From: Deltaproteobacteria bacterium
GTDB lineage: Bacteria > Desulfobacterota > Desulfobacteria > Desulfobacterales > Desulfatibacillaceae
Reading direction: 5' to 3'
Assembly: GCA_016235345.1 (NCBI GenBank)
Contig: JACRLG010000022.1
Span: forward strand, 1 to 64,000
DNA length: 64,000 bases
Position numbers and translations under genes: made by a program. Each line of letters starts with the position of its first letter. Position 1 is the stretch's first letter. The notes beneath the pieces were generated by a model. The model was given only the letters and a program-made list of their open reading frames with translations, had not been told where the DNA came from and did not search any database. This document shows positions 19,423-28,544 of this stretch, piece by piece.

Positions 19423-22400
19423 TTGCAGACGCCTTATTCAAAACGCATCGCCCATCTGCGCGGACGCCTTTTAACGGTGATGATCCGGGACGCCCTGGCC
19501 CTGGAAAAGGACCTGTCGCGCCTTTCCACTTTGGGCCTCGACCCCGAAGAGACCGCCCGCCGCCTGGACCGCATGGAAGCCAGAATCCAGGCGTCCGCGA
19601 GGCTCCGCCGCAAGAGGGACGCCACGGCCCCAAGCCCGGGCTATCCCGAAAACCTTCCCATCTCATCCAAAAAAGACGTAATTGTCGCGGCCATAAGGGA
19701 ACACCCCGTTGTGGTCATCACCGGCGAGACCGGTTCCGGCAAGACCACCCAGCTTCCCAAGATGTGCCTGGAGGCGGGTCGCGGACGGGCCGGGATCATC
19801 GGCTGCACCCAGCCCAGGCGCATCGCGGCGGTCACGGTGGCCCAGCGCATAGCCTTCGAGATGGACGAGGAGCCCGGAAAAAGCGTGGGCTACCGGGTGC
19901 GCTTCGCAAAAAAGGAGGCCGCCCTTCCTTATATAAGGGTGATGACCGACGGCATCCTTCTGGCCGAGGTCCAGGCCGACCCGGCGCTTTCCGCCTACGA
20001 CACCATAATAGTGGACGAGGCCCACGAGCGGAGCCTGAACATCGATTTCGTGCTGGGAATTTTAAAAAGGCTCCTTGAAAAGCGGCCCGATCTGAGGGTC
20101 ATCATCACCTCGGCAACGCTGGACACGGAAAAATTTTCAGCGGCCTTCGGAAACGCGCCAATAATAGAGGTCTCCGGCAGGGCCTTTCCCGTGGAGGTAG
20201 TCTGGAAGCCGCTGGAAGAAACCGAGGACGCCGGGGAAGGCGATTACACGGCGGGCGCGGCGGCGGCCATTGACGAGCTTTTCGCCAAAAAGCGCCTGGA
20301 CGGAGACGTTCTGGTTTTCATGCCCACCGAAAGCGACGTCCTGGAAACCTGCGAGCTTCTTTCGGCGCGAAGCTTTCCCGGCTGCGCCGTGATCCCGCTT
20401 TTCGCGCGCCTTTCCGCAGGCGAGCAGGCAAGGGCCTTTGCCCCCAACACCGGCCCCAAGATCGTGGTGGCCACCAACGTGGCGGAAACCTCGGTCACCA
20501 TTCCCAACATAAAATACGTGGTGGACACCGGCCTTGCCCGGATTCCCTGGTACTCGCCCAAGACCCGAACCCTAAGCCTTCCGGTGCGCCGAATAAGCCG
20601 GGCTTCCGCCGACCAGCGAAAGGGCCGGTGCGGGCGAGTGAGAAACGGCGTGTGCATAAGGCTTTTTTCCCAGGAGGACTACGAGGCCCGCCCCAGGTTC
20701 ACCCCGCCGGAAATCCAGCGGGCCAACCTTGCCGACGTGATCCTTCGCATGGTGAGCGCCCGGCTTGGCGACCCGCTTTCCTTCCCCTTCGTTGACCCGC
20801 CCCCCGAAAAGGCCGTGAAGGACGGTTTCGCGGTTCTGACCGAGCTGTGCGCCATAGGGGTGAACCCGGAAAAGGGCGGGGACGGGGTCACTTACTCAGG
20901 ACCGGTTCTGACGGAAACGGGCCGGGTCATGGCGAGGCTCCCACTCGATCCCCGCATAAGCCGGATACTCGTCGAGGCAAGGCGCGAGGGCTGTCTTTTT
21001 CAGGCAACGGTGATCGCGGCGGCCCTTTCGGTCCCCGACCCCAGGCGAAGGCCCCTGGACCGCGAGGCCGAGGCCGCCGCCCTCCACGCCTCCTTCGCCG
21101 ACCCCACATCCGATTTTTCCACCATCATAAACCTCTGGAACCGCATCTCCGCCCAGGAGGGCCAGGGCCGATCCAACAGCAGGACCCGGAAATACTGCAA
21201 GGACAACTTCCTCTCCTTCCGCCACGTAAAGGAATGGCGGGAGGTCTGGGAGCAGATATGGGGAATCCTCCACGAGGAGGGCCTAAGCCCTTCCGAGCGC
21301 CCGGAAAAGGGCTCGGTGGAGCCCCTGGCCGGACCGGCCTTCGCGGCCCTTCACCGCTCGGTGCTTTCCGGGTATCTTTCCCACATCGCCCTGTTGCGCG
21401 AAAAAAACCGCTACCTTGCGGCCAGGGGAAAGGAGGTCATGCTCTTTCCGGGCTCGGCCCTCTTCAACCGGGGCGGAAAGTGGATAATGGCCGCCGAGAT
21501 GGTGGAAACCTCGCGCCTCTACGCAAGAACCACAGCCAACATAGAACCGGGCTGGATAGAGCCTCTGGCCTCGCATCTCATCAAGTACCGCTACTCCGCG
21601 CCCCGTTTCGAAGCGTCCCGTGGCCAGGTGGTGGCCGACGAGGAGGCCTCCCTTTACGGGCTTCCCGTGGTCCCAAAGCGCATGAAGCCCTACGCCAGAA
21701 TAAATCCCGCCGAGGCCAGCGAAATTTTCATCAGAAGCGCGCTTGTTGAAGGGGAGATGAGGGAGCTTCCACACTTTCTGGACCACAACAAAAAGGTGGT
21801 GAAAAAAGTCCTGGACATGGAGGAGCGCCTGCGCCGCCGGGACATCTACGCGGGCGACGAGGCGGTGTTCCGCTTCTATGCCGATCGCCTTCCCCTGGTG
21901 TGCGACACGGCCACCCTGAAGCGCCGGATAAGGGAAAGGGGCGGCGACGCCTTCCTGCGCCTGTCATTGGAGGACGTTACGGCCAAGGCCCCGGACTCAC
22001 GCGAACTCGCGCTTTTTCCGGGTAAAATGAGCCTTTCCGGGGCAGAATTTCCGGTGCGATACCGCTTCGAGCCCGGAAAGCCCGAAGACGGCGTAACGGT
22101 GAAGGTTCCGGCCCAGCTGGTGGACGCGGTGGACCCCAAAAGCCTGGAATGGCTGGTTCCGGGCCTTCTCACCGAAAAGATCACCGCCCTCATCAAGGCC
22201 CTTCCCAAGCAGTACCGCAAGCGCCTGGTTCCGGCCAGGGACACCGCCGCGAAGCTCTCAACCGATCTCACGGCGGAAGACAGAAAGGGCTCCCTCACCT
22301 CCGCCCTGTGCCGGGCCGCCAAGGCCCGTTACGGCGTGGATATTCCGCTCGCCGCCTTCAAGGACGCGGAAATCGCCGATCATCTGAAAACCCGCGTGGC

Positions 22401-23412
22401 CGCCACGGATTCAGCCGGGCGTCTCATAAAGGCGGGCCGGGACGTGAACGCGCTTTCGGCGGAGCTTTCCAGCCGCACGGAAAAGACCGGGGCGCTCCTT
22501 CTGGCCGAGGCCCGGAAAAAGTGGGAAAAGGAAAACATTACAACCTGGGATTTCGGCGATCTTCCCGAAATGACTGAGCTTTCGGCCAGCGGTTCCGAGC
22601 GCTTCTTCGCCTTTCCCGCCCTTGCGGCAGAGCCGACAGGCGTGGCCTTGAGGCTTTTTGCCGACATGAGGGAGGCCCGGAGCCGCCACGCCGATGGCCT
22701 TTCCGCGCTATATTCCATAGCCCTCAAAAAGGAGCTGGACCTTGCCCGGAAAAGCCTCGCCATCCCGCCCGCCTTAAAGCCTGCCACCGTCTTTTTCGGC
22801 GGGGCGGCAAACCTTTCCCAGGCCCTTTACCAGAGCCTTCTGGCCGACCTCTTCAACCGGCCCGTGCGCACCAGGGAGGAATTTTTCGCGCACCTCAAAA
22901 AGGCCGAACGGGAGATTTTCCCGGCGGCCAAAAGGAAGATGGAAACCGTCGGCGCGGTCCTCACGGCCCTGTCCGGGTTTTCGTCCCAGCTTTCCGCCCT
23001 TCGCAAAAAAAACGCCAAAAACAGGGGCGCTGCCAGTTTTCTTGACCAGATGGAAAAATCGGCCCAAAAACTGGTCCCTGCCGATTTCGCCACACGCCAC
23101 GCCCCGGAACGGCTCGATCAGATACCCAGACACGTAAAGGCCCTTGCCATACGCACCGAACGCGGCCTTCTGGACCTTTTGAAGGACGAGGCCAAGACCA
23201 TTCAGGTGACGCCTTTCATAAAAAACCTCGAAGAGGTCGAATCAAAGCTTTCCGGCCATGAATCCGCCGAAAAAATGAAGGCCCTGGAGGAATTTTTCTG
23301 GATGGTGAAGGAGTTTGAAATCTCCCTTTTCGCCCCGGAGATAAAGACCCTCTTTCCGGTGTCCCCAAAGCGCCTGGCCGCCGCCTGGGAGGCGCTGACC
23401 ACCCTGGAATGA
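19423..23412 (+). CDS. hrpA: ATP-dependent RNA helicase HrpA (DEAH box, DUF3418 C-terminus)
   Basis: About 1329 residues, the length of E. coli HrpA. The helicase core has Walker A GETGSGKTT (near residue 100), DEAHERS, SATLD, and motif VI QRKGRCGRV, followed by the HA2 and OB-fold regions and a long DUF3418 C-terminal half. HrpA unwinds RNA and has been linked to ribosome rescue and collision responses in E. coli. No ATG lies near the start: TTG at 19423 matches the family N-terminus, while a TTG at 19372 would overlap the lipoprotein gene by 41 bases. Confidence 0.95.
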   Translation: MQTPYSKRIAHLRGRLLTVMIRDALALEKDLSRLSTLGLDPEETARRLDRMEARIQASARLRRKRDATAPSPGYPENLPISSKKDVIVAAIREHPVVVITGETGSGKTTQLPKMCLEAGRGRAGIIGCTQPRRIAAVTVAQRIAFEMDEEPGKSVGYRVRFAKKEAALPYIRVMTDGILLAEVQADPALSAYDTIIVDEAHERSLNIDFVLGILKRLLEKRPDLRVIITSATLDTEKFSAAFGNAPIIEVSGRAFPVEVVWKPLEETEDAGEGDYTAGAAAAIDELFAKKRLDGDVLVFMPTESDVLETCELLSARSFPGCAVIPLFARLSAGEQARAFAPNTGPKIVVATNVAETSVTIPNIKYVVDTGLARIPWYSPKTRTLSLPVRRISRASADQRKGRCGRVRNGVCIRLFSQEDYEARPRFTPPEIQRANLADVILRMVSARLGDPLSFPFVDPPPEKAVKDGFAVLTELCAIGVNPEKGGDGVTYSGPVLTETGRVMARLPLDPRISRILVEARREGCLFQATVIAAALSVPDPRRRPLDREAEAAALHASFADPTSDFSTIINLWNRISAQEGQGRSNSRTRKYCKDNFLSFRHVKEWREVWEQIWGILHEEGLSPSERPEKGSVEPLAGPAFAALHRSVLSGYLSHIALLREKNRYLAARGKEVMLFPGSALFNRGGKWIMAAEMVETSRLYARTTANIEPGWIEPLASHLIKYRYSAPRFEASRGQVVADEEASLYGLPVVPKRMKPYARINPAEASEIFIRSALVEGEMRELPHFLDHNKKVVKKVLDMEERLRRRDIYAGDEAVFRFYADRLPLVCDTATLKRRIRERGGDAFLRLSLEDVTAKAPDSRELALFPGKMSLSGAEFPVRYRFEPGKPEDGVTVKVPAQLVDAVDPKSLEWLVPGLLTEKITALIKALPKQYRKRLVPARDTAAKLSTDLTAEDRKGSLTSALCRAAKARYGVDIPLAAFKDAEIADHLKTRVAATDSAGRLIKAGRDVNALSAELSSRTEKTGALLLAEARKKWEKENITTWDFGDLPEMTELSASGSERFFAFPALAAEPTGVALRLFADMREARSRHADGLSALYSIALKKELDLARKSLAIPPALKPATVFFGGAANLSQALYQSLLADLFNRPVRTREEFFAHLKKAEREIFPAAKRKMETVGAVLTALSGFSSQLSALRKKNAKNRGAASFLDQMEKSAQKLVPADFATRHAPERLDQIPRHVKALAIRTERGLLDLLKDEAKTIQVTPFIKNLEEVESKLSGHESAEKMKALEEFFWMVKEFEISLFAPEIKTLFPVSPKRLAAAWEALTTLE

Positions 23413-23447
23413 GCGCAATGGACCGAAAAATCGCCTTCACCTTTTGC

Positions 23448-23476
23448 TTGACTGCCAAATTCAAGTCATGTAAGAA
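23448..23476 (+). promoter_or_regulatory. Putative promoter of tRNA-Met
   Basis: -35 TTGACT (23448-23453), 17-nt spacer, -10 TAAGAA (23471-23476), 18 bp upstream of the tRNA. Confidence 0.5.
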
Positions 23477-23493
23477 GGCTCGTTGTGCCACAG

Positions 23494-23570
23494 GGCGATG
23501 TAGCTCAGTCGGTCAGAGCATGCGGCTCATATCCGCAGTGTCCGGGGTTCAAATCCCTGCATCGCCACCA
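23494..23570 (+). tRNA. tRNA-Met (anticodon CAT)
   Basis: 77 nt with a 7-bp acceptor stem (GGCGATG/CATCGCC), D-loop AGCTCAGTCGGTCAGAGC, anticodon stem-loop GCGGCTCATATCCGC with CAT, T-loop GGGGTTCAAATCCC, and an encoded CCA. A paired first base and the overall pattern point to elongator Met; a lysidine-modified tRNA-Ile2 also reads CAT and cannot be strictly excluded. Confidence 0.93.
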
Positions 23571-23584
23571 TAAATGCTCACCGG

Positions 23585-23614
23585 CCCTCCGGCTTATGGC
23601 CGGAGGGTTTTTTT
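23585..23614 (+). terminator. Rho-independent terminator after tRNA-Met
   Basis: CCCTCCGGC, short loop, GCCGGAGGG, then seven T. Confidence 0.9.
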
Positions 23615-23618
23615 ATAG

Positions 23619-23743
23619 AAGGCTGTATAAAAACGCGAATTGCTTCGTTGTGCTTCGCCTCGTGGCTCAGTCACGTACAACAGCGTACGCTTCCTCGCCA
23701 CTCGCTCGCACGCCTTGCACTTCATCGTTTTTATCCAGCCTTC
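23619..23743. repeat. Dispersed hairpin element, copy 3
   Basis: Outer arms GAAGGCTG and CAGCCTTC with TAAAAACG/CGTTTTTA inside them. The core CACGTACAACAGCGTACGC and the flanking CTCGCCACTCGCTCGC match copy 2 in the opposite orientation. Confidence 0.8.
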
Positions 23744-23800
23744 CTGGCCGGGCTTCATGTATTGGCTCTACGGGTCTTTGAACGGGGAGGACGCATTCCC

Positions 23801-24169
23801 GTGTTCGAGTATCTTTCATTGGTGGAACAGCGAATTAGGGACGCACAGTCGAAGGGCGCTTTCGACGGGCTTTCGGGAGCCGGGAAGCCTCTGGTCTTCG
23901 ATGACGCCAACGTGCCCGAAGACTTGAGGATGGCCTACAAAATCCTCAAGAACGCCGACTTTCTTCCCCCGGAACTGGAACTTCGCAAGCAAATCCAATC
24001 GACACGGGAACTTTTGAGCGGCATGGGGGAAACCGAGGAAAAGTACAAGGCCATGAAAAAGCTGAACCTCCTTATTTCCAGGCTCAACATGTGCCGACAG
24101 TCCAACATGGCTTTTGAAATGCCCGAACACTACGAGGAAAAGCTCGTGGCCCGCTTCGGGAAAAAATGA
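23801..24169 (+). CDS. DUF1992 (DnaJC28 conserved-domain) protein
   Basis: 122 residues from the GTG at 23801 (GGGGAGG upstream). The beginning, EYLSLVEQRIRDAQSKGAFDGLSGAGKPL, is the hallmark of DUF1992, found in human DNAJC28 and in many bacterial proteins without a J domain. The rest is helical and charged. The function is not known. The frame continues upstream into the adjacent hairpin element, but that part is not homologous and is discarded. Confidence 0.88.
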   Translation: MFEYLSLVEQRIRDAQSKGAFDGLSGAGKPLVFDDANVPEDLRMAYKILKNADFLPPELELRKQIQSTRELLSGMGETEEKYKAMKKLNLLISRLNMCRQSNMAFEMPEHYEEKLVARFGKK

Positions 24170-24233
24170 CCGGCGGCTTTCGCCCGCCATTGCGTTGGCT
24201 GCTTTTTTCAGTGGGGTTTCAAGGGAAGACATC

Positions 24234-24761
24234 ATGTTTTCCAGCAAGAACAGGGACCAGGACGCCAGGGAAGAAAAGAACAAGGACACCATGATGAAGG
24301 GCCTTTTCGCGGCCCAGCTCATCCTCTTGGGCCACGTGGTCCTTGTGTGCGCCATCTTCTTCGTGATGGTGTTCTTCCAGGGCGTGGTGCGCTACATGCC
24401 CTGGATATTCCTCACGGTCGGATCCATCATAGCCCTTGTCATCTGGCGGATTTACGCCAAGATGAAAAGGGAGCACAAGAACCTTGGCGATATTCTGCGT
24501 GACCCCATGTTCGAGGGCCGCTCCATAGAGATCAGCTTCATGGGAGGGGCCATGCAGTTGAAGCTCGGCCAGCCCGCAGCCCCCCTTCTCATAGAGGACG
24601 CCAACCCCGGAGTGCGCCAGAACGAGACCAGGCCCGCGCTCCAGATACGCGAACTCACGGCCCTGGCCGTCCTTTTCGAGCGCAAGCTCATAACCGAGGA
24701 CGAGTACAACAAGGCCAAGGGCGACCTCCTGTCATCCGAGCAGAACCCGTCTCAAAGATAG
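24234..24761 (+). CDS. Membrane protein with a SHOCT-like C-terminal segment
   Basis: 175 residues from the ATG at 24234 (AAGGGAAG upstream). Two membrane helices occupy about residues 23-70 (GLFAAQLILLGHVVLVCAIFFVMVFF and MPWIFLTVGSIIALVIWRIY). The C-terminus, IRELTALAVLFERKLITEDEYNKAKGDLL, resembles the short SHOCT motif found at the ends of many oligomerising proteins. I do not recognise a full-length family. It follows the DUF1992 gene by 64 bp and may be co-transcribed. Confidence 0.7.
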   Translation: MFSSKNRDQDAREEKNKDTMMKGLFAAQLILLGHVVLVCAIFFVMVFFQGVVRYMPWIFLTVGSIIALVIWRIYAKMKREHKNLGDILRDPMFEGRSIEISFMGGAMQLKLGQPAAPLLIEDANPGVRQNETRPALQIRELTALAVLFERKLITEDEYNKAKGDLLSSEQNPSQR

Positions 24762-24764
24762 TTA

Positions 24765-24928
24765 CCAGACTGTCTAAAAACGCGAATTGCTGTGTCGTGC
24801 TTCAAAGCCAATTCCGTCACGTACGAACATCTTGATTTAGCCCAAGAACTCTGCGCTTTCTTGGGCGGGTACGCTTGACTCATTGGCTTTTCCCGCGCCT
24901 TGCACTTCATCGCCAATATTCAGACTGG
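24765..24928. repeat. Dispersed hairpin element, copy 4, with a 43-bp central insert
   Basis: GTCTAAAAACGCGAATTG at one end and GCACTTCATCGCCAATATT at the other. Between CACGTAC and GGTACGC there is an insert with its own stem GCCCAAGAA/TTCTTGGGC. The insert is almost identical to the one at 31622-31791. Confidence 0.8.
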
Positions 24929-25023
24929 TATTCAGGCTTCGTGTCGAGACTTCTTAAAGGGGCTGTTTCAAAACGGCCAAAGCCGGTTGCTTTTCCATCC
25001 TGCTTAAATATCGGGCGGAATTC

Positions 25024-25986
25024 ATGAAAAAACTGCGCATCGCCCTTCTTTCGGGCGGCATTTCAACCGAGCGCGAGGTGTCCCTTAAAAGCGGCGACGC
25101 CGTGCTTGAGGCCCTCGACCACCAAAAATACGACGTCACCCGCTACGACCCCAAGTTCGACATCCCGCGCCTTGTGACGGACGCGGACAAAATCGACGCG
25201 GCCCTGATAATCCTGCACGGCCCATACGGTGAGGACGGGCGCATCCAGGGGCTTTTAGACATCCTGGGCATCCCCTACCAGGGCTCAGGGGTCCTGGGAA
25301 GCTCGGTGGCCATGGACAAGGAGGCGGCCAAGCTCCTCTACCAGGCCCACGGCATCCCCACCCCGGCCTTTGCCTGCCTCGGCCCCGAAGATGCCGACAA
25401 GCTCTCCGAAGCCGGAAGCCGCCTGGGCTTTCCCCTGGTGGTGAAGCCGGTGGCCGGGGGCTCCAGCGTGGGAACCGCCCTTGTCGACAACCAGGACGAT
25501 CTCAAGAGGGCTGCGGACGCCGCCTTTGAAAGCGACAGCAGGATTCTTCTGGAGGAATACATTAAGGGAGTTGAGATAACCTGCCCGGTGGTGGGCAACC
25601 AAAGCCTGGAAACCCTTCCCCTGGTGGAGATCGTGCCCGCCGATGACTGCCGCTTCTTCGACTACAAAGCGAAATACGAGGACAAGCGCACCCAGGAAAT
25701 CTGCCCGGCGAGGCTTTCGGACGAAATCGCCCAAAGGGCCTGCGAGCTGGGAGTCATGGCCCACAGGGCGCTTTACTGCAAGGGCTACAGCAGGACCGAC
25801 ATGATAATTAACGAACGGGGAATCTTCGTGCTGGAAACCAACACCATTCCCGGAATGACCCCCCAGAGCCTTCTTCCCAAGGCAGCAAAGGCGGCGGGCC
25901 TGAGTTTTTCCGCCCTCCTTGACCGCCTCATCGCCCTTTCCCTGGAAGACGCCGAAAACGGCCAGAGGCAGGCAGTAAACAGGTGA
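25024..25986 (+). CDS. ddl: D-alanine--D-alanine ligase
   Basis: Makes D-Ala-D-Ala for peptidoglycan (ATP-grasp enzyme, cytoplasm). It has 320 residues. The N-terminal motif LSGGISTEREVSLKSG, HGPYGEDGRIQG (about residues 63-75), GSSVAMDKEAAK, the ATP-grasp lid GGSSVGTALV, and the metal site VLETNTIPGMTPQSLLPKAA are present. It stands apart from any division cluster: a hairpin element lies upstream and a strong terminator downstream. Confidence 0.96.
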   Translation: MKKLRIALLSGGISTEREVSLKSGDAVLEALDHQKYDVTRYDPKFDIPRLVTDADKIDAALIILHGPYGEDGRIQGLLDILGIPYQGSGVLGSSVAMDKEAAKLLYQAHGIPTPAFACLGPEDADKLSEAGSRLGFPLVVKPVAGGSSVGTALVDNQDDLKRAADAAFESDSRILLEEYIKGVEITCPVVGNQSLETLPLVEIVPADDCRFFDYKAKYEDKRTQEICPARLSDEIAQRACELGVMAHRALYCKGYSRTDMIINERGIFVLETNTIPGMTPQSLLPKAAKAAGLSFSALLDRLIALSLEDAENGQRQAVNR

Positions 25987-26021
25987 GACCCGAATTCATT
26001 CGGTAAAATTTTATCACGAAA

Positions 26022-26068
26022 AAATGCGAAGCGCCGGGAGGACATCATCCCCCGGCGCTTCGCATTTT
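26022..26068. terminator. Bidirectional terminator between ddl and a TRAP gene
   Basis: AAATGCGAAGCGCCGGG and CCCGGCGCTTCGCATTT form a 17-bp stem with A- and T-rich flanks, serving the two convergent genes. Confidence 0.88.
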
Positions 26069-26146
26069 TATGAAGGTGAAGAAAAGGATTGAATCAACTC
26101 CGCCTCTTGCATCCCTGGCTATAGCCGTGAAATGCGGGGCCGGATT

Positions 26147-27175
26147 TCACTTCTTTTTTCCCGCCCGGTACTGGGCCAGATGGCCCTTCAACTCATCCAG
26201 AAGGTCTTTCGGATAGAGCTTCCCGGCCAGTTCGTCCCAAAGCGGCATGGACTTTTCCTTTATGGCCTTTATTTCCTCGGGGCTGGAGCGCACCTTTCTC
26301 ACCCCGTAGGCCACCATGGCGTTCAGGCTCTTTTCTGCGTCCACCCTGGTCTTTACGCAAAAATCCTTCGCCCATTTTTCGCGCCCGTCGAAAACGCCTT
26401 TCTGATACTGCTGGGGAAGGGCGTCCCAGGCCCTTGACGTGCATACGCAAAAGGCGGGAACGTAGCGAAGCCTTGTGGTGTTCACGAACCGGAAGGTGGA
26501 GTAAAGCTGGGTTCCCACAACCCATATGGAAGGCGCTATCAGGCTCTCGGCCACCCCTGCCCGAAGCGATGACGGTATCTCGGTTATGCCCATTGGCACC
26601 GGGCTTGTGCCCATGCGCTCGAAAAATTTGCCTTCCAGGGGCCCGAACCAGGTTATGAAGCGGGTCTTCGGGAAATCCGACACCTTGGTCACGGGCAGTT
26701 TCGACGAATATATCTGGTCGAAATCCTGGTCCAGCCAGACCAAAAGCCGCAAGCCCTCCTTGGCCACTATGCCGTCGAAGCGGGCCATCATCTGGTGCTT
26801 TATGGCGTCCACCTCGTCGTAGTCGTTGAAGAGGAAGGGCAGGCCCAGAATCGCAAGGGATTTGGACATCATGAATGTGCCCTGGCCCGAAAGCCCGGCG
26901 GCCTGGAGCTGGTCCACCTTCATTTTTTTCAGGTGCTGCTCGTCGTCGCCCATGACCCCGCCCCAGTAGACCTTGAGCACCACTTCGCCGTTGGTCACCT
27001 TTTCCACCGCCGGCATGAGCACCGACTGGACCTGCTTGGCGTAGCCGATGTCCTTGGGAGCCAGGGTTCCGGTCTTCCATGTCCACTTGACTGCGGCCTC
27101 AGCCGCAAGCGGCGAGACTGCGGCAAAAACGGCGGCAGCGGCAACGGCCAGAAACGCCTTGCGAAAAAAAGTCAT
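26147..27175 (-). CDS. TRAP transporter solute-binding protein (DctP family), first of a pair
   Basis: Periplasmic receptor for an organic-acid-type substrate, 342 residues. The signal peptide covers about residues 1-28 (FFRKAFLAVAAAAVFAAVSPLAAEA). Family features: TGTLAPKDIGYAKQV, VYWGGVMGDDEQHLKKMKVDQLQA, and the signature region FGPLEGKFFERMGTSPVPMGITEIPSSL, which includes the conserved substrate Arg area near RFITWFGP. No DctQ/DctM membrane genes are nearby. The protein is clearly paralogous to the next gene upstream. Confidence 0.92.
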   Translation of the reverse strand: MTFFRKAFLAVAAAAVFAAVSPLAAEAAVKWTWKTGTLAPKDIGYAKQVQSVLMPAVEKVTNGEVVLKVYWGGVMGDDEQHLKKMKVDQLQAAGLSGQGTFMMSKSLAILGLPFLFNDYDEVDAIKHQMMARFDGIVAKEGLRLLVWLDQDFDQIYSSKLPVTKVSDFPKTRFITWFGPLEGKFFERMGTSPVPMGITEIPSSLRAGVAESLIAPSIWVVGTQLYSTFRFVNTTRLRYVPAFCVCTSRAWDALPQQYQKGVFDGREKWAKDFCVKTRVDAEKSLNAMVAYGVRKVRSSPEEIKAIKEKSMPLWDELAGKLYPKDLLDELKGHLAQYRAGKKK

Positions 27176-27293
27176 GATCCCCCCCTTGATGAATTTTTCG
27201 GAACGTTTGTTTCAAACGAAAAAACTGCGGGAAAACGGGTGGCATCCTGAAAAGCCCGCGAGTACAGGGCGGGTTTTCGCTAAACGGGAAACG

Positions 27294-27321
27294 GGCCGGG
27301 CGGGTCAGTCCCCGCCCGGCC
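27294..27321 (-). terminator. GC-rich hairpin between the two TRAP genes
   Basis: GGCCGGGCGGG and CCCCGCCCGGCC around a 5-base loop, about 60 bp past the stop of the upstream gene. The U-tract is poor, so it may be an attenuator or mRNA-stabilising stem. Confidence 0.5.
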
Positions 27322-27378
27322 ACGCTGGTTTGAGGCGCAACACATACGCTTTGGCGAAAAAAACGCACCGTGAAAAGG

Positions 27379-28398
27379 CTATCCCTTTTTACGGGCAGCC
27401 GCTATATGGGCCAGAAGCTCGTCCAAGAGGCTTTTCGGGTAGAGCTTGCCTACCATTTCCTGGCCCACCGGAGCCAGGACCTTTCTGATTTCCTCAAGTT
27501 CCTTGGGCGAGGGCGTGGCCTTTCTCATGCCGTATTTCAGCATGGCGTCAAGGCTTCTGTCGTTGTCCTTCCTCGTATCCGTCACAAAGTCGCGGGTGAG
27601 CTTTTCCCGCTCGGATTCAAGGCCCTTGCGCATGAATTCGGGAATCTCGGCCCAGGCCTTGTTGGTCACCACGATAAGGGCCGGGGCATAGCGGATGTTC
27701 ATGGGATTGACGTACTTGGCGACGCTGTGCATCTGGCTTCCCACCATCCAGATTGCCGGGGCTATGGTTGCGTCTGCTATGCCGCTGCGGAGCGAGGCCG
27801 ATATTTCGGGCACGGCGATGGGAATGGGGCTTGCGCCAAGCCGGGTGAGGACTTCCTTTTCCAGGGGGCCGTACCAGGTGACGATTCGGCCTCCCCTGAA
27901 CTCGGCCAGCGAGGCCAGGGGCTTTTTGATGGAGTAGAGCTTGTCGAAATCCTGGTCGATCCACACCAGAAGCTTGAAGCCTTCCTTGGCCATCATTGCT
28001 TCAAAGGTTTTGAACATTTTCGGGCGGACGTAATCCACTTCGGCATAGCTGTTGAAAAGGAAGGGGATTTCCACCACGGCCCATTCCTTGCTGATGAGAA
28101 TGGCGCCCATGGCCGTAAGGCCGCCCGCCTGGAGCTGGCCGATGCGCATTTTTTTGATGTAATCGGAGTCATCGCCCATGACCCCGCCCCAGAACACCTT
28201 TATTCCAAGCTGCTTGTTGGTCTTCTGGGCTATGTAGGGCAAAAGTATGTGTTCCACCTGCTTGGCCCATCCAACGCCCTTGGGCGCAAGGGTCCCCACC
28301 TTCCACAGGTGTTGCGGCTCGGCGAAACACGGGGCTGCAAAAACAAGGAGCATCAGGATTGAAATAAGTACGACAACCGGTTTTCTGCTGGCAAGCAT
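27379..28398 (-). CDS. TRAP transporter solute-binding protein (DctP family), second of a pair
   Basis: 339 residues with a signal peptide (about residues 1-26, VVVLISILMLLVFAAPCFA). It shares the full motif series with the neighbour: VGTLAPKGVGWAKQV, VFWGGVMGDDSDYIKKMRIGQLQA, TWYGPLEKEVLTRLGASPIPIAVPEISASL and AIWMVGSQMHS. Overall similarity is strong over the whole length, so the pair arose by duplication. Without membrane subunits in the window, it must use partners encoded elsewhere or act in another role. Confidence 0.92.
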   Translation of the reverse strand: MLASRKPVVVLISILMLLVFAAPCFAEPQHLWKVGTLAPKGVGWAKQVEHILLPYIAQKTNKQLGIKVFWGGVMGDDSDYIKKMRIGQLQAGGLTAMGAILISKEWAVVEIPFLFNSYAEVDYVRPKMFKTFEAMMAKEGFKLLVWIDQDFDKLYSIKKPLASLAEFRGGRIVTWYGPLEKEVLTRLGASPIPIAVPEISASLRSGIADATIAPAIWMVGSQMHSVAKYVNPMNIRYAPALIVVTNKAWAEIPEFMRKGLESEREKLTRDFVTDTRKDNDRSLDAMLKYGMRKATPSPKELEEIRKVLAPVGQEMVGKLYPKSLLDELLAHIAAARKKG

Positions 28399-28544
28399 GG
28401 CACAATCCCCCTACCGGCTTCTTCCGAAGCCTTCTTACTTATGATGATTTACATCCATCGGCCCGACGCCGATCCCCTTTTCAGATACCAACCCACCCCG
28501 AATGCATATTCCGCCGGGATGGGGTAAAAACACCTTCCCGCTTT

